DNA from: Paenibacillus radicis (ex Gao et al. 2016) | GTDB lineage: Bacteria > Bacillota > Bacilli > Paenibacillales > Paenibacillaceae | NCBI RefSeq assembly: GCF_014641555.1 | Contig: NZ_BMHY01000014.1 | Span: 47,234-111,233, forward strand | DNA: 64,000 nt | Reading direction: 5' to 3' | Shown here: positions 7,454 to 17,751 of the stretch, piece after piece | Position numbering within the stretch: the first letter of the stretch is position 1 | Layout: each line of letters begins with the position of its first letter | Translations under genes and position numbers: made by a program | The notes under the pieces: generated by a model | Seen by the model: only the letters and a program-made list of their open reading frames with translations | Databases searched by the model: none | What the model was told of the DNA's origin: nothing

Positions 7454-10400
7454 CGCCTTTTCTTTGGAATTTCATTGGGATACGCCGGTCTAACTCCCCC
7501 AGGAATTGACTTACCATTTACATGTGGCGTAGGAATTTCTTTACCTGTTAGCTTATTATGGTGGCCTTTACCTATCCCATCATAACGTTGCACCTTATCA
7601 AAACCATTCGGGTTTCTTGGATTGGATTTATAGGTCTCATAATTCGTAACTTCCTTCGTTTTAGGATCTCTTTTCAAGACTGTATGATCCCCTGTCGCTT
7701 CTTTATCAGACTTCATGAAATTTTTAGCTTTTCCGGTGTTCTTCTCAACAACTTTCCCCGCATTCTTAGACGCCTTTGCAGCCTGTATAACCTTACCGGC
7801 CTTAGCAATCTTACTAATCGTCTTGGCTTCTCCCAGGCCTGGCACCGCATTACTTATGCTATTACTTAATATAGATTTCCCAGCATTAAATTTAGTACCT
7901 GATGCTTTTGCTGATGCATAATCAATGGATACATCCACTGCCGTCTTTATTGCAACTTTACCCACATAAATAGCTAGCGGGATTAAGAATGCAAAATTAC
8001 CAGTAGGATCACTATACGAGATAGGATCATTATGAGCATAGGTGTATTGATTCAGACTAAGCGGATTCTTCAATTCACCCTCAAAGGTATCCTGTTCAAG
8101 GAATCTCGCTGTACTTGGATCATACCATCTTGTGCTTAAATATAACAAATTGGATTTGCTGTCCCAATACTCAGAAGAATATCTAAATGGATTGGCTATT
8201 GTCTCTGTCGTATTAGCAGCTAATGGTTTGCCCCAAATATCATAACTATACTTATTTAATAGATTCCCTGACTGATCCCTGATCTCGATAACATCTTGAT
8301 GCCCATTTAAAATATAATATGCTCGACTATGTGTAGCAGCATCAATTCTCTCCAATAAACTATTATTCCCATATATATATGAGGCTACAGGAGTTATTTG
8401 CGTAGCGCTAACAGTCGCTTCACCAACAATATGTTCATCATCCCAATAATATCTAGTAGTAATTCCATTCTCTTTACGTTCGTATAATTTATCATCGCCA
8501 TTATAGGTATATTCAGCCGATAATTGATTATTCTCTTTTACACTTGTTAGCCTGTTCCACTCATCGTGTGTGTAGGCATAATCATTTAATGAGAATGAAG
8601 AATCTTCCGAAATTAGCGATATTCGATTCCCTCTTGGATCATATTCATACTGCTCGTTAAACTGAGAATTTGACTGAATGCGTCCTAATGAATCGTACGT
8701 ATAAGAATAATTGACACCATTCTCCGTACGGCTTGTAACATTACCATTAGCATCATTGGTATACTCAAAACTATTAATGGTAGAACGATTAGTGGCTATA
8801 TGCTTTAAGCTGCTAAGATCAAATCCTTTGTACCCATACTCACTAGACATATCGTTGCCATGCATAACCGACTTAAGCTGATCATTCTTATAGTACTGAA
8901 ATCTCTCTGTTGTTGCATTATTTGTCCTAACAGTACTCAAACGATTCACAGTATCATACTGGTAATCCGTTACTATTCCAAACGGATCTGTAATTTGTGT
9001 TTTGTTTCCTCGCAAATCATACTTGTATTGAATCGTTTTATTATCTGGATAGGTTTTCTTCGCTAACAAACCTGTGTTACTGTCGTACGCGTATTTTGTA
9101 ACACCAGTTTTATCGTTCATCGTACTGCGTTTACCATCAGCCTCATAAGTGTAAGTGATCGTCTCAGACGGCCCTTTTCTTTCCAATAATCTGTTCTTGC
9201 TATCATATTGATAAGTAAAGGTTTGGTTTTTTCGATCAATTAGTTTAGATAGATTTCCGCTCAAATCATAGTACATTTTTTTATTTGCACCAGATTCGTC
9301 TGTGTATTGGATTAATTGACCAACTTCATCATATTTCTTAATAATTCGATTGTTGCCGGGATAGGTAATTCCACTCATATTTCCTAACTTGTCATACGAA
9401 TATGAGAACACTTCATCCTTTGGTGTTCGCACACCTATTAATTGGCCAAGAAGATCGTAGCTATATTGGGTTACATTATTCAAGGCATCCTTGGTTTGAC
9501 TAATATGACCCGCAGGATTATAGAGTGTAGTGGATTTTGTTATCCAAACCCCATTCTCAAGCTCTTTTTCTTGTACAGTTCTATCCAGCTTATCAGCATA
9601 TTTGATAATTTTATTATTCTCTTCGTCTGTATCCGTCACGGTATTTGCAATATCATCGTAAGTCACTGTACTAAAGCTTAGATCCGCATTACTTGTTTTA
9701 ATCAGTCTATCCCAGTGGTCATACGTATAAGCGATTCGATTTCCTGACGGATCTTCTTCCCATAATTTACGGCTGAGTGCATCATATCCTGTTTTAGTCT
9801 TTACCTTATAAATACCATTCTCATACAATCCAGTCTCAACCAATCTGCCAATAGTATCCCAGGTTGACTTCGTTCTAATATTGGTTTCGTTGGTTGTAAT
9901 AATCGCGTTGTTCAGATCATCATAAGACACTTTGAACGTAGACAGATCTGGATTGGTTATTTGAGTAATACGATCTAACTTATCATGCAGATAGCTCGTC
10001 GCAGAACCTCTTCCATCTGTGTAAGTAAGCATATTGCCTGTAAGCTTATCGTACGTTGAGACAGCGCTTCTACTTCTAGAGATATTATCTGCGTCTTTAT
10101 ATAGTTCAGTTTGCTTAGTCAAATATGCGGAACCATAGCTTGGATCATACTCATAATTGGTAATCGCTTCTCGAACCGTATCGAAGTCACGGGTTGAAAT
10201 TACGTTGCCAAAACTATCATAAGCATATATTGTCCGTTTTAAAAATTCAGCAGAAAGATTATTGGATTTAAGCTGATAATCCAATACATCCCCCTCAGCG
10301 TTTCTTGACATTGTTATATACAAAGCATCTTGTTGATTAAAGATTGGCCACCTCTCGGTCAATCTTAAATGTGTAACTGGATCGTAGGTATAGTTAACAA

Positions 10401-13041
10401 CAAATCCGTAGGTGTCACTTGAAGATAGCAGGTTTCCATAGTCATCATAAGTCCAAGAGTTTGTAACCGGTGATGATTGGATCGAATTCGAGACAAAATA
10501 GTTTGTTGTCGAAATCGGATTAGGTATCCGTCTAACTTCATCATAGCTGTTAGTTGTAACTCTTTTTGTAATGAGATCCGATTGTTCCTCCGCTATTTTA
10601 TAAATCATTGGAGGATTCTGTTCATCGATAAAATCCTTTTTATACGAATATACTGTCTCTAGTTGACCTTTAATCATTCTAGTTGTAAAGTTCATATCTT
10701 GGTTATATGAACTTCCCATATCAGTCTGATACAAAAATACTGTTCGGTTCACATCTGTCGTTGATGAATCAGCATTCTTAACTACATCTTTGCGAACAGC
10801 CAAACGGTAGACTTCATTTACAGAGTTTGTTGAAGTATAGCGGACAGTTGGCGTACTTTCGTATTCATAGACCGTCTGAGCCCCGGTAGGAAATGTAACC
10901 GATGTAATTAAGGCATAAGGATTTTCCGTCGTAGGCGTAGTACTTAACAAATCAAATTTTGCTTGTTTAATCGTATAGTTATAGGAGGTCGTTCTATTCA
11001 TTGCATCTACTACTTGGGTTAATATCTCTTTACCATTTTGCAATGTCTTTTTATACGTTACTACTCTATCTCCCATTGTCAGGGTGACTTCAGAACTAGA
11101 ATAGCTAATTGTAATTTTATTACCAATAGCATCCACAATTTCGGTCAGTAGTGTTCCATAAGGCGCTACTGAACCATATTTGAATTGTATATTATTATTA
11201 TATGCATCAGAGATTTGAATCAGTTTTCCGGTATTGTCGAAATATTGATTGTTACCAGTAATTGATTTCAACACCATAGCAGATTGCAGCCCGTTAACAT
11301 TCACAGTAGTATCAGGAACTAGGGTTAAATCCTTCCATGGATATCCCTTTAAATAATTATTCTCAACCTTATAGCTGCCGCCACCGGATAAATGAACATA
11401 AGTTCCGTTATCAAAGGTTAGGTATGGAATATCCCAAGTCCAGCCTACACCTAGCGGAAATCGTGCTTGATCCTTAGAATTAGATAGTTTATTAATATAA
11501 CTGCGACTATCAGTACTGTCAGTATATACTGATGCTCCTTTTATGTAATACTTTCTAACTGTATTACCACTAGTATCTGATCCGTCTAATTGTCCAACCC
11601 GGTTATTATAACTATTCACTACTGATGTCGCTTCTGCAACAGATCCAAACGGACCTTCAAAGTCAGAGTCATATTCTGAATGGCTGTACTTCATTTCTGA
11701 AGAAGTTATCAGTTTCAAATAATACTTTTCAACATATTTACGATCTTCTGTCTTGCAGACATCTCTAATCGTGGTAGGCCCGGGTGTACCGATATTGAGA
11801 GCGGCGGCATCACGTTCTACTGCAGTGTCGTAGTAAGAACTCTGGACAGCATCAGTCCATCGCTCTCCCTCAGTTTGTATGAACCTATTATTAGAACATT
11901 GATACTTCTCTTTGAATACGTGATATTGGTAATTATAATAATATTTTCTTTTTTCAATTTGAACATTGTAATCTATTTGGGCATAGTGCTCATAATAGCT
12001 GCTGTTAATTTCTTGTATATCGGCATCATACAACTGTGAAGAACCAGAATCATAAGTTCTTGTTAATGTGAATCCATTTCCATTGCGTCCGGGCAAGGAT
12101 AAATCCTGCTCAGATAAGGAGAGTCCCCCCGATATGGTGGACACATTCTCCGTTTCAAGGTTAATTTGATAGGGGGCTTCATCCAGTTTGATTTTGAGCA
12201 TATCTAATTTAGGTTCTTCAGGCGCTGGAGGTAGTCCCGCAGCACGAAATAAATTCGCAATAGCATAATCTTTATTAGCTACTTCTGAAACAATACCCTC
12301 ATTCTCACTGCTCTGATTTTGATATGTAGAGTGAGTTACTGTCTGTAGATTAAGTTGATCTTGCAGTTCTGTCTCAACAGTAAGACTTGAAGCATAATAG
12401 AGATTTTTCTCAACCTGCTCAAGTGTTTGACCCAGATCTAACTGATCTTGTATATATTGTTCATCAACATTCCATGCTTCTGCTACGGATTCAATACTGA
12501 GACCAACCATCTGTTCATTTCGTTCATCCAGAGCCTTCAACTGCTCTCTCTCTAACAAACGAATCACACGCTCGGATAATTCTCTATCTTCACCAATGGT
12601 GTCTATTTCTTCATTAATGGTTTGTATCTCTTCATTAATGGTTCCTATTTCTTCATTAGCGACTGTTTCTGCATTCGATTCGGTATCTGTTTCTTCATTT
12701 ATACTGATATCTGTTTCTGTTTCTGTTCCTAATTCGAGGTTTATATCGGTACTTTCTTCTAATTTTGCGGATAGCTGAGCCCTCAATGTATTTAATTCAC
12801 CTAAACGCTGATGGATTTCATCATTAATCCATTTTCTCTCCTGATCCTCAAATCGAAGAACAGAGTTATAACCATCAAATACTGAAGAGTTAGTACTTAT
12901 TACGGGAAGTTGGGTATCAAATACATCAATAGCGGAATTATTATTGTTATTTGCATAGGCTAAATCCTTAAAGGAACTTAAGAAGAGAGAAATAACGATT
13001 ATTACAGCCATCCATTTGAATTTATTAGTAAATTTGCGCAT
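7450..13041 (-). CDS. Secreted RHS/YD-repeat polymorphic toxin (WapA-like architecture)
   Basis: The 1863-residue protein begins with a signal peptide (MRKFTNKFKWMAVIIVISLF, mature after AYA near residue 30). Next is a Glu/Thr-rich segment with repeated INEEI units (about 125-155) and a non-repeat shell region. Dozens of YD repeats then span about residues 560-1600 (for example YDLLGQLIGV and YDKLGNMSGI), closing with the RHS core end RWYDPSTARFLEQDTF near residue 1645. The last 180 residues are a variable toxin tip. Its GDHTVLKRD, YETYKS, PHVNG and GGVRPAYPNEIP motifs remind me of polymorphic toxin type 24, a predicted RNase, but I cannot verify this. The repeats form a cocoon holding the tip for contact-dependent delivery. 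GC content is clearly lower than in flanking genes, suggesting horizontal acquisition. AGGAGG lies 11 nt before the ATG. Confidence 0.92.
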   Translation of the reverse strand: MRKFTNKFKWMAVIIVISLFLSSFKDLAYANNNNNSAIDVFDTQLPVISTNSSVFDGYNSVLRFEDQERKWINDEIHQRLGELNTLRAQLSAKLEESTDINLELGTETETDISINEETDTESNAETVANEEIGTINEEIQTINEEIDTIGEDRELSERVIRLLEREQLKALDERNEQMVGLSIESVAEAWNVDEQYIQDQLDLGQTLEQVEKNLYYASSLTVETELQDQLNLQTVTHSTYQNQSSENEGIVSEVANKDYAIANLFRAAGLPPAPEEPKLDMLKIKLDEAPYQINLETENVSTISGGLSLSEQDLSLPGRNGNGFTLTRTYDSGSSQLYDADIQEINSSYYEHYAQIDYNVQIEKRKYYYNYQYHVFKEKYQCSNNRFIQTEGERWTDAVQSSYYDTAVERDAAALNIGTPGPTTIRDVCKTEDRKYVEKYYLKLITSSEMKYSHSEYDSDFEGPFGSVAEATSVVNSYNNRVGQLDGSDTSGNTVRKYYIKGASVYTDSTDSRSYINKLSNSKDQARFPLGVGWTWDIPYLTFDNGTYVHLSGGGSYKVENNYLKGYPWKDLTLVPDTTVNVNGLQSAMVLKSITGNNQYFDNTGKLIQISDAYNNNIQFKYGSVAPYGTLLTEIVDAIGNKITISYSSSEVTLTMGDRVVTYKKTLQNGKEILTQVVDAMNRTTSYNYTIKQAKFDLLSTTPTTENPYALITSVTFPTGAQTVYEYESTPTVRYTSTNSVNEVYRLAVRKDVVKNADSSTTDVNRTVFLYQTDMGSSYNQDMNFTTRMIKGQLETVYSYKKDFIDEQNPPMIYKIAEEQSDLITKRVTTNSYDEVRRIPNPISTTNYFVSNSIQSSPVTNSWTYDDYGNLLSSSDTYGFVVNYTYDPVTHLRLTERWPIFNQQDALYITMSRNAEGDVLDYQLKSNNLSAEFLKRTIYAYDSFGNVISTRDFDTVREAITNYEYDPSYGSAYLTKQTELYKDADNISRSRSAVSTYDKLTGNMLTYTDGRGSATSYLHDKLDRITQITNPDLSTFKVSYDDLNNAIITTNETNIRTKSTWDTIGRLVETGLYENGIYKVKTKTGYDALSRKLWEEDPSGNRIAYTYDHWDRLIKTSNADLSFSTVTYDDIANTVTDTDEENNKIIKYADKLDRTVQEKELENGVWITKSTTLYNPAGHISQTKDALNNVTQYSYDLLGQLIGVRTPKDEVFSYSYDKLGNMSGITYPGNNRIIKKYDEVGQLIQYTDESGANKKMYYDLSGNLSKLIDRKNQTFTYQYDSKNRLLERKGPSETITYTYEADGKRSTMNDKTGVTKYAYDSNTGLLAKKTYPDNKTIQYKYDLRGNKTQITDPFGIVTDYQYDTVNRLSTVRTNNATTERFQYYKNDQLKSVMHGNDMSSEYGYKGFDLSSLKHIATNRSTINSFEYTNDANGNVTSRTENGVNYSYTYDSLGRIQSNSQFNEQYEYDPRGNRISLISEDSSFSLNDYAYTHDEWNRLTSVKENNQLSAEYTYNGDDKLYERKENGITTRYYWDDEHIVGEATVSATQITPVASYIYGNNSLLERIDAATHSRAYYILNGHQDVIEIRDQSGNLLNKYSYDIWGKPLAANTTETIANPFRYSSEYWDSKSNLLYLSTRWYDPSTARFLEQDTFEGELKNPLSLNQYTYAHNDPISYSDPTGNFAFLIPLAIYVGKVAIKTAVDVSIDYASAKASGTKFNAGKSILSNSISNAVPGLGEAKTISKIAKAGKVIQAAKASKNAGKVVEKNTGKAKNFMKSDKEATGDHTVLKRDPKTKEVTNYETYKSNPRNPNGFDKVQRYDGIGKGHHNKLTGKEIPTPHVNGKSIPGGVRPAYPNEIPKKRR

Positions 13042-13092
13042 AAAGCCTAAAGCCTCCTAGTCAATAATGTATAAGTGCAAATAAAAAAAATT

Positions 13093-14235
13093 TTATTTTT
13101 TTACTACTTTCACTTCGATTAAATTCCCGTTTTTATCATAATAAAAATACTTAGTATAGGTATTTGCTCCTGATGTTATTTCTATTTTTTCTAATCTACC
13201 TGACTTCGAGTAAGTATACTGTACTTTATTAGCACTCTTAATTTCATATGTCATCGACAATTTGGAAGTTAATATTCCAACTGTATTATACGGATACAAT
13301 AATATATAATATTTTTTTCCGGGGACTAAATTCACTTGGCTAGCTTTATTAGACATCATGTACTTATTTACCATGACCGGATTTTTAAAGCTAGTATCCT
13401 CAAACACACCAATCCAAAGATTAGGGTTATCATGCACGAATGTATATATTCCATTTTTATCGGGATTAAAAGAATATAACTTATAATTACCAAAGCTTAG
13501 ATTAACCGTATAATTAGCATCCTTATTAAATGTAATTTCTTGCAAATTTGATGGTATCACTTGAAATGCTTGAAACTGACCTGCAACAGTTGGATAATAA
13601 AGATAATACACCCCTGGTGTAGTATTACTATCCGTTTGCATTAAAAACTCTATATAACCATTTTTCACTTTTGTTTCAACTAATACGAAATTATTTGCAC
13701 CTGTGTGGAATTCTTTATCGGTCATGCATAATATGAATGCATCAGCACCCTCTGGATCATTGTAAATATTCTTCTGGAATATCTCTATTTTTTCGCCAGC
13801 ATTAACATATACAACTTCCTCTAATTGTCTTTCGAGATAATAACGTATCGCAGAACTTTCATTAGTAACTAAATTACTAGAGGGTCCTACATTTATCATA
13901 CTATCAATTGTTTGTTCGTTTTCCCCCTTAGATATCTCATTATTTTCACTGATATTTGTTTTCCTCAAATTTTCATCAACTATTTTTTCCAGTTTATTGT
14001 TTCCTTCAGCTGCTGCTCTTTCCTTTAGATTCTTTAATAATTTCTGATAATTCTCTTTAAAAGATTCATCATCCTGAAAACTGGGAGTTTTATCCACGGT
14101 AGCTTTCGTTGAACTATCTTTTTCTCCTGAGTAATTATCTTCACTTTTGAATGCAAATGCACTATTGGAATTAATCAACAATAAAAAAATCATACTTACA
14201 ACTAAATAAAATAAACCTCTTTTCACTTCATGCAC
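13093..14235 (-). CDS. Secreted protein of unknown function upstream of RHS toxin, with C-terminal YD-like motif
   Basis: This 380-residue protein starts with a signal peptide (VKRGLFYLVVSMIFLLLINS, cleaved after AFA). A Glu/Lys/Asn-rich linker spans roughly 30-110. A beta-rich region follows whose segment NYKLYSFNPDKNGIYTFVHD and later GKKYYILLYPYN resembles pre-peptidase C-terminal (PPC) beta domains. The last 40 residues (YTYSKSGRLEKIEI and YFYYDKNGNLIEVKV) are two YD-repeat-like strands. It precedes the RHS gene by 51 bp on the same strand and has the same AT-rich composition, so it probably belongs to the same operon. It may be an export, anchoring or capping partner, but this is inference. 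No known family was recognised as a whole. Confidence 0.7.
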   Translation of the reverse strand: MHEVKRGLFYLVVSMIFLLLINSNSAFAFKSEDNYSGEKDSSTKATVDKTPSFQDDESFKENYQKLLKNLKERAAAEGNNKLEKIVDENLRKTNISENNEISKGENEQTIDSMINVGPSSNLVTNESSAIRYYLERQLEEVVYVNAGEKIEIFQKNIYNDPEGADAFILCMTDKEFHTGANNFVLVETKVKNGYIEFLMQTDSNTTPGVYYLYYPTVAGQFQAFQVIPSNLQEITFNKDANYTVNLSFGNYKLYSFNPDKNGIYTFVHDNPNLWIGVFEDTSFKNPVMVNKYMMSNKASQVNLVPGKKYYILLYPYNTVGILTSKLSMTYEIKSANKVQYTYSKSGRLEKIEITSGANTYTKYFYYDKNGNLIEVKVVKK

Positions 14236-14553
14236 CCCTTTACTCTCATTAACAAGATCTTAATGATATCTAGTAATTTCAGTAAAAAATAGTCAACTAC
14301 ACTATGATATATGGTACTTAATTGATTTACAACACAATTATAGATTGTATTAGTTTTCAAATAATTGAAGCAACTTAGAGCGTACTATTATTTTAATATC
14401 AACAGCATTCTCACATGTATCAGCCTTTACTAGCCCAGACACAAAAAATTAAGCGATAAGATCAGACTCTCTCTCAAATAACGTCTGCTTCGCCCTTCAT
14501 TAAGCAGCCTTTATAAAGGAAAACCGTAAATCCTGTCGAATTTACTCATTACT
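14236..14553. other. AT-rich divergent intergenic region
   Basis: About 320 bp separate the toxin island (minus strand) from the hybrid kinase (plus strand). It must hold the island's promoter. Several -10-like AT stretches exist (for example around 14340), but none pairs with a clear -35. No coding frame or repeat is evident. Confidence 0.4.
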
Positions 14554-17500
14554 ATGACCACGATAACCTCTAAACCAATTGTTAAGTATACATTGTCCTT
14601 CGTCCTATTCCTTACGATTCTGCTCGGGCTGCGTCTATTGTGGTTCGACATTTTCAGAGTACCCCCGCATCCCCATGCAAGCCAGGGCGTCATCGATTTA
14701 CGAGGCTGGGACTTTAACAATTCCCCGACCATTACTTTAAACGGGCAATGGGAGTTTTACCCTGAAGCTTTCCACTCCTCCAAGGACAGGCCAAAAGCCG
14801 GAGAACAGCCAGCATACGTTCAGGTTCCTGGAGATTGGAGCAGCGCGATGCCAGACAATCGCAAATCTTCCTTCGGCTACGGCACCTATCATCTTCGTAT
14901 TTTGGTCGACCCTGTTAAAGAAATAGATTTTGCATTCTGGCTTCAAGAAATCCAGGCCTCCTCCTTGGTGGAGATTAACGGACAAAAGGAAAATCCCTTT
15001 GGTACACTTGCGGAGAAGGCTAAGGCTTACACACCAAAAACGATTTCTTATACAGCCTCGTATGAGGCAAAAGAAAAGGGCGAACTCGATCTTTTCATTC
15101 AGGCTGCTAATTTCGAACACCCGTACGAGGGAGGAATTACCCGTTCGATTCGATTCGGTTCCCAAGCTGCGCTCGACAATGAGCGCCTCTATTCCATTGC
15201 CTTTCAACTCATTACGTTTACCGTTCTGCTGTTACATGGGCTTTACGCCTGTATCCTGTTCTCGTTCAACCCGCGGGAGCGGCTATTTCTCGTATTCTTC
15301 TTGTTGCTGCTCACGGCCAGTGTCACCATCGTATCTGATCATGAAAGCTTGCTGCTGCTATGGCTTCCCATTACTTACGCTTGGGCGCTGAAAATCAAGA
15401 TGCTCTCTTATCTTTGGCTCTCTTTTTTCATCCTGCTGCTTGCCAGAGGCTTCTCTGCCCGTTTATCAGGCCGAAAAACCTATTATGTGTATGTGACTGC
15501 ACTCGTCCTATACTCCGTTTTTATACTGGCAGCCACTCCGCCGCTGATCTATTTCACATTCAAGAATCATATTTTCTTGCTTTTCTATTTGTTCCCGATC
15601 ATTTGGTTCGTTGCCATTATCGTCAAAATGGTCATCAAGCAGCAAAAAGACTCAATTTACTTACTGTTCACGGCTATGGGCCTCCTATCGAGCGTCATAT
15701 GGGGCGCATTCAATAACCGGCAAGAACTTACCGACATTTACTACCCGTTAGATGTGCTTACAGCGATCATCGGCTTCTCCGCTTATTGGTTCAAAGGCTA
15801 TTTCCGCAATGCCACCGAGAATAAAAAGTTAAATGCACAGCTGCTAGCTGCGGACAAATTAAAGGATCAATTCTTAGCCAACACTTCCCACGAGCTGAGA
15901 ACACCGCTGCATGGCATCATCAGCATTGCTGAGAGCCTCGCGGAGAGAGAGAAGCATACGATGGCCGAAAGAAGTACGCAAGACATGGAATTGCTCGTTA
16001 CGATCGGCCGAAGAATGTCTTACTTGCTGAATGATCTTCTCGACACGGTAAGGCTGCGGGAAAAACGTATCGTCCTGCACGCTGAGCCGTTATCTTTCCC
16101 ATCCGTCGTATCCGGCGTGTTCAGTATGTTGCGCTATATGACAGAGGGCAAACCCGTTCAATTGAAGCTGCTCGCCTCCCCCTCCACTCCGCCCGCTTGG
16201 GCGGATGAGAAAAGGCTTGTGCAGATCATGTTCAACTTGCTGCATAACGCACTTAAGCACACGGAGACTGGAACCGTCACCGTCTCTGCGGACAGCCGCA
16301 ACGGTCAGCTTTCCATAGAAGTAACCGATACGGGTAGCGGTATGGACAAGGAATTGCTGACACGGCTTTTCCTGCCCTATGAGCATGGAGCAGACGGGGG
16401 CAGCGTCAGCGGTGGCATAGGTCTTGGCCTTAGCATCAGCAAGCAGCTCGTCGAACTCCATGGCGGAGAACTTACGGTCCGTTCCGAGCTAGGCAAAGGC
16501 TCAACGTTCCGGTTCGCATTGCCGCTCGCAGAATCGTCATCCGCTTCAGTCCATGACCATGACAGGCGGTCGGACATGTTAAAGGAGTCTTCCGCGGAAA
16601 TTGCCGTAGCCCGGGGATTTGCCGATGTTGCAGGCAGTGCTTGGCCTTCCAGCCAGCCGATGCTTTCCCTGCCAGCGGGAGAAAGAACGGCCACAATACT
16701 TGCTGTCGATGACGATCTAGTCAACTTGAAGGTATTAGCCGGCATTCTTTCTACGGAACCGTATGAGATTCATTTCGCCACTTCTGCTGAAGAAGCAATG
16801 AGCTTGCTCGGAACAAAGTCTTGGGATTTGCTCATCACAGATGTCATGATGCCCCATGTTTCCGGCTATGAATTGACACAGAAAGTGCGGGAACGCTATT
16901 CGCTATCCGAGCTTCCGGTACTGCTGCTAACCGCCCGCAGTGAACCAACCGACATTTATACAGGCTTTCAATCTGGAGCCAATGACTATGTAACGAAGCC
17001 GCTGGACGCAACCGAATTGAAATATCGGATCTGGTCGCTTACGACATTGAAGCAATCGGTGAACGAGAGAGTTCGTATGGAAGCCGCTTATTTGCAGGCG
17101 CAGATCCACCCTCATTTCCTGTTCAATACGCTCAATTCGATTATGGCGCTCAGCCATATCGATCCGGACCGGATGTTTACGCTAGGCGAAGCTTTTACCT
17201 CCTATTTGCGAATTAGCTTCCATTTCCTGAACTCCGGCAAGCTGGTGTCTCTATCGCATGAACTTGAGCTTGTAAGAGCTTATCTGCATATTGAGAAAGA
17301 ACGTTTTGAGGAGAAGCTTACTGTCGTATGGGAGCTTGATGATTCGGAGGCAAAAATGGTTCTCCCTCCGCTGACTCTTCAGCCGCTGGTTGAGAACGCC
17401 GTAAGGCATGGTATCATGAGCCGCTCCAGGGGAGGCACTGTACGCATTCGAATTCGGAAGAATGACGGCTTCACATTATTTGAAGTGTCGGATGACGGGA

Positions 17501-17679
17501 GAGGAATGAACCAAGAGACGCTCCAGCTCCTCCTCCTTCCTCGGAGCAAGAACGAGGACGGCGGGATCGGATTGTTCAACACCAATCGACGGCTGACGCA
17601 GTTGTATGGGCAAGGGTTGTCCATCGTCAGCATACCTGACCAGGGAACGACGGTATCGTTCCAAATTCCGAACTCATAA
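14554..17679 (+). CDS. Hybrid sensor protein: 7TMR-DISM, HisKA kinase, receiver and LytS-type kinase
   Basis: The 1041-residue protein has an N-terminal membrane helix (15-33), an extracellular beta-sandwich 7TMR-DISM ligand domain (about 45-205, with LRGWDFNNSPTITLNGQWEF) and seven membrane helices (210-400). The first kinase has the H-box HELRTPLHG near 449, N-box NLLHNALKH near 563 and G-boxes DTGSGMD and GIGLGLS. A receiver domain has VDDD near 718 and the phosphoacceptor Asp in LLITDVMMP near 763. The second kinase has a LytS/YesM-type H-box QIHPHFLFNTLNS near 850, PLVENAVRHG near 946 and DDGRGM. Such proteins occur in Bacillales and sense carbohydrates or envelope ligands. No partner response regulator is adjacent. 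The start is uncertain because no ribosome binding site precedes the ATG and an in-frame TAA lies about 30 bp upstream. Confidence 0.93.
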   Translation: MTTITSKPIVKYTLSFVLFLTILLGLRLLWFDIFRVPPHPHASQGVIDLRGWDFNNSPTITLNGQWEFYPEAFHSSKDRPKAGEQPAYVQVPGDWSSAMPDNRKSSFGYGTYHLRILVDPVKEIDFAFWLQEIQASSLVEINGQKENPFGTLAEKAKAYTPKTISYTASYEAKEKGELDLFIQAANFEHPYEGGITRSIRFGSQAALDNERLYSIAFQLITFTVLLLHGLYACILFSFNPRERLFLVFFLLLLTASVTIVSDHESLLLLWLPITYAWALKIKMLSYLWLSFFILLLARGFSARLSGRKTYYVYVTALVLYSVFILAATPPLIYFTFKNHIFLLFYLFPIIWFVAIIVKMVIKQQKDSIYLLFTAMGLLSSVIWGAFNNRQELTDIYYPLDVLTAIIGFSAYWFKGYFRNATENKKLNAQLLAADKLKDQFLANTSHELRTPLHGIISIAESLAEREKHTMAERSTQDMELLVTIGRRMSYLLNDLLDTVRLREKRIVLHAEPLSFPSVVSGVFSMLRYMTEGKPVQLKLLASPSTPPAWADEKRLVQIMFNLLHNALKHTETGTVTVSADSRNGQLSIEVTDTGSGMDKELLTRLFLPYEHGADGGSVSGGIGLGLSISKQLVELHGGELTVRSELGKGSTFRFALPLAESSSASVHDHDRRSDMLKESSAEIAVARGFADVAGSAWPSSQPMLSLPAGERTATILAVDDDLVNLKVLAGILSTEPYEIHFATSAEEAMSLLGTKSWDLLITDVMMPHVSGYELTQKVRERYSLSELPVLLLTARSEPTDIYTGFQSGANDYVTKPLDATELKYRIWSLTTLKQSVNERVRMEAAYLQAQIHPHFLFNTLNSIMALSHIDPDRMFTLGEAFTSYLRISFHFLNSGKLVSLSHELELVRAYLHIEKERFEEKLTVVWELDDSEAKMVLPPLTLQPLVENAVRHGIMSRSRGGTVRIRIRKNDGFTLFEVSDDGRGMNQETLQLLLLPRSKNEDGGIGLFNTNRRLTQLYGQGLSIVSIPDQGTTVSFQIPNS

Positions 17680-17686
17680 ACGATAA

Positions 17687-17735
17687 AAGAGGGATGCCTA
17701 ACAACGTGATGACACGTTGACAGGCATCCCTCTTC
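17687..17735. terminator. Bidirectional intrinsic terminator between convergent genes
   Basis: The outer arms AAGAGGGATGCCT and AGGCATCCCTCTT and the inner arms AACGTG and CACGTT form one long stem. There is an A run on the left and T-rich sequence on the right. It serves both the kinase gene (plus) and the glycosyltransferase-methyltransferase gene (minus). Confidence 0.9.
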
Positions 17736-17751
17736 TTATACAGGCTACTCG

